DNA of 6,602 bases. Source: Spirochaetota bacterium. GTDB lineage: Bacteria; Spirochaetota; Spirochaetia; DSM-27196; PWMO01. Positions 6,140 to 6,602 of this stretch are shown here, piece after piece (position 1 is the stretch's first letter; every line of letters starts with the position of its first letter). Made by a program: the position numbers and the translations under genes. The stretch spans positions 1-6,602 of the forward strand of contig JAAAOH010000339.1 of NCBI GenBank assembly GCA_009908925.1, in the 5' to 3' direction. Below the pieces are notes generated by a model. The model searched no databases. It had not been told where the DNA came from and saw only the letters and a program-made list of their open reading frames with translations.

Positions 6140-6155
6140 GCTGACAGTTGCAGGC
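6126..6155 (+). repeat. Inverted repeat (12-bp stem) over the CPBP-like stop codon and the next ribosome site
   Basis: GCCTGC (6126-6131) pairs with GCAGGC (6150-6155). The stem continues inward through three G-U wobbles and UGU/ACA pairs (6135-6137 with 6144-6146), leaving a 6-nt loop AAGCTG. It contains the TAA of the CPBP-like gene. On its 3' arm it also contains AGG (6152-6154), the only ribosome-site-like sequence before the ATG at 6162. There is no T-tract, so intrinsic termination is unlikely; coupling of the two genes by masking the start region is plausible. Confidence 0.5.
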
Positions 6156-6161
6156 GTAACC

Positions 6162-6602
6162 ATGGCAGAGAGCCGCACCGATACGCGAAAACCGCCGAGC
6201 GGGCCGGGCGACTGGCTGAGGCTCGACAACGCGGCCAAGATCTTCCCCGCCTCCTACTCCGACGTTTCACCCGAAGTCTACCGAGTGATGTTACGCTTCG
6301 ATGCGCCCATCCGCCTTCCCGCGCTCGAGCGTGCCCTGGAGCGAATCGCCCGGCGGACGCCCTACTACCAGGTGCATCTGAGGCGTGGGCTGTTCTGGTA
6401 CTATCTCGAGCGCCACGACCGGGTGCCCGATGTACACCTGTTGCCCGAAACGCCGGTCTCTCCCATCGCCCTCGAGCGGCGGGAGGAGCCGCTCTACCGC
6501 GTGGAGGCCCGCGACAGCCGCCTGGCAATCGACTTCTCGCACATACTTACCGACGGCTTCGGCGCGCTGCGCATGCTCGTGTCCCTCGGCGCCGAGTACC
6601 TG
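6162..6602 (+). CDS. Alcohol-acetyltransferase/condensation-superfamily protein (N-terminal part, 3' end outside window)
   Basis: The first 147 codons of a protein that continues past the right edge. After a Pro/Gly-rich lead (1-16) comes WLRLDNAAKIFP (18-29), then YRVMLRF (40-46), an ALERIARRTPYYQVHLRRG region (58-76) and FWYYLE (78-83). It ends with SHILTDGFG (126-134), which carries the HxxxDG catalytic motif as H127 and D131-G132. This pattern belongs to the CoA-dependent acyltransferase/condensation-domain superfamily, which includes alcohol acetyltransferases. The motif is intact, so an active acyl transfer to an alcohol or amine is likely, but the acceptor is unknown. The ATG has only a weak AGG (6152-6154) 7 nt upstream, and that lies within a hairpin. 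The conserved LDNAAKIFP block shows the true start cannot lie much further downstream. It follows the CPBP-like gene by 22 nt and probably belongs to the same transcript. Confidence 0.8.
   Translation, partial: MAESRTDTRKPPSGPGDWLRLDNAAKIFPASYSDVSPEVYRVMLRFDAPIRLPALERALERIARRTPYYQVHLRRGLFWYYLERHDRVPDVHLLPETPVSPIALERREEPLYRVEARDSRLAIDFSHILTDGFGALRMLVSLGAEYL

Overview
The window is GC-rich and looks like ordinary bacterial chromosome: ribosome-binding sites are strong, genes are tightly spaced and there is no sign of a mobile element. The most likely source is a free-living, possibly salt-adapted spirochaete. That is an inference from the style of the exported binding protein (AFASGEQEQ after the signal peptide, with no lipobox Cys) and from the LDNAAKIFP-type acyltransferase; no rRNA or other phylogenetic marker is present.

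Left part (1-4358): a choline/glycine-betaine module. On the minus strand, running off the left edge, is the N-terminal half of a choline-type ABC transporter binding protein (ChoX/OpuAC family). Three aromatic ligand-box residues are visible at the family's spacing. A 259-bp AT-richer divergent intergenic region carries a good sigma70-type promoter (TTGCCG-17-TATACT) and an imperfect dyad. It is followed on the plus strand by a short-chain dehydrogenase (SDR), a betaine aldehyde dehydrogenase very like Bacillus GbsA, and a YcaD/UMF2-type MFS transporter, with gaps of 11 and 23 nt. The likely scheme is choline uptake by the ABC system, oxidation to betaine aldehyde, then GbsA oxidation to glycine betaine. 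No recognised choline-oxidising enzyme (GMC-type BetA, iron alcohol dehydrogenase GbsB) is in the window. The SDR occupies the place where one would be expected, and this is the most interesting functional hypothesis here.

Right part (4424-6602): a second co-directional group. It holds a complete FtnA-like ferritin, an unrecognised 180-residue protein with two CX4C knuckles, a CPBP-like membrane protein whose catalytic EE pair reads QQ, and the N-terminal part of a condensation/alcohol-acetyltransferase-superfamily protein with an intact HxxxDG motif, cut by the right edge. The spacing is 34 nt, a 1-nt stop/start overlap, and 22 nt. Strong inverted repeats lie at all three junctions: over the ferritin stop codon, within the first codons of the CPBP-like gene, and over its stop codon. 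None has a T-tract, so they look more like post-transcriptional elements than terminators.

The two groups are separated by only 65 bp with no convincing terminator, so read-through from the betaine operon into ferritin cannot be excluded. No tRNA, rRNA, CRISPR array, insertion sequence or origin was seen, and no gene-free stretch exceeds 300 bases.
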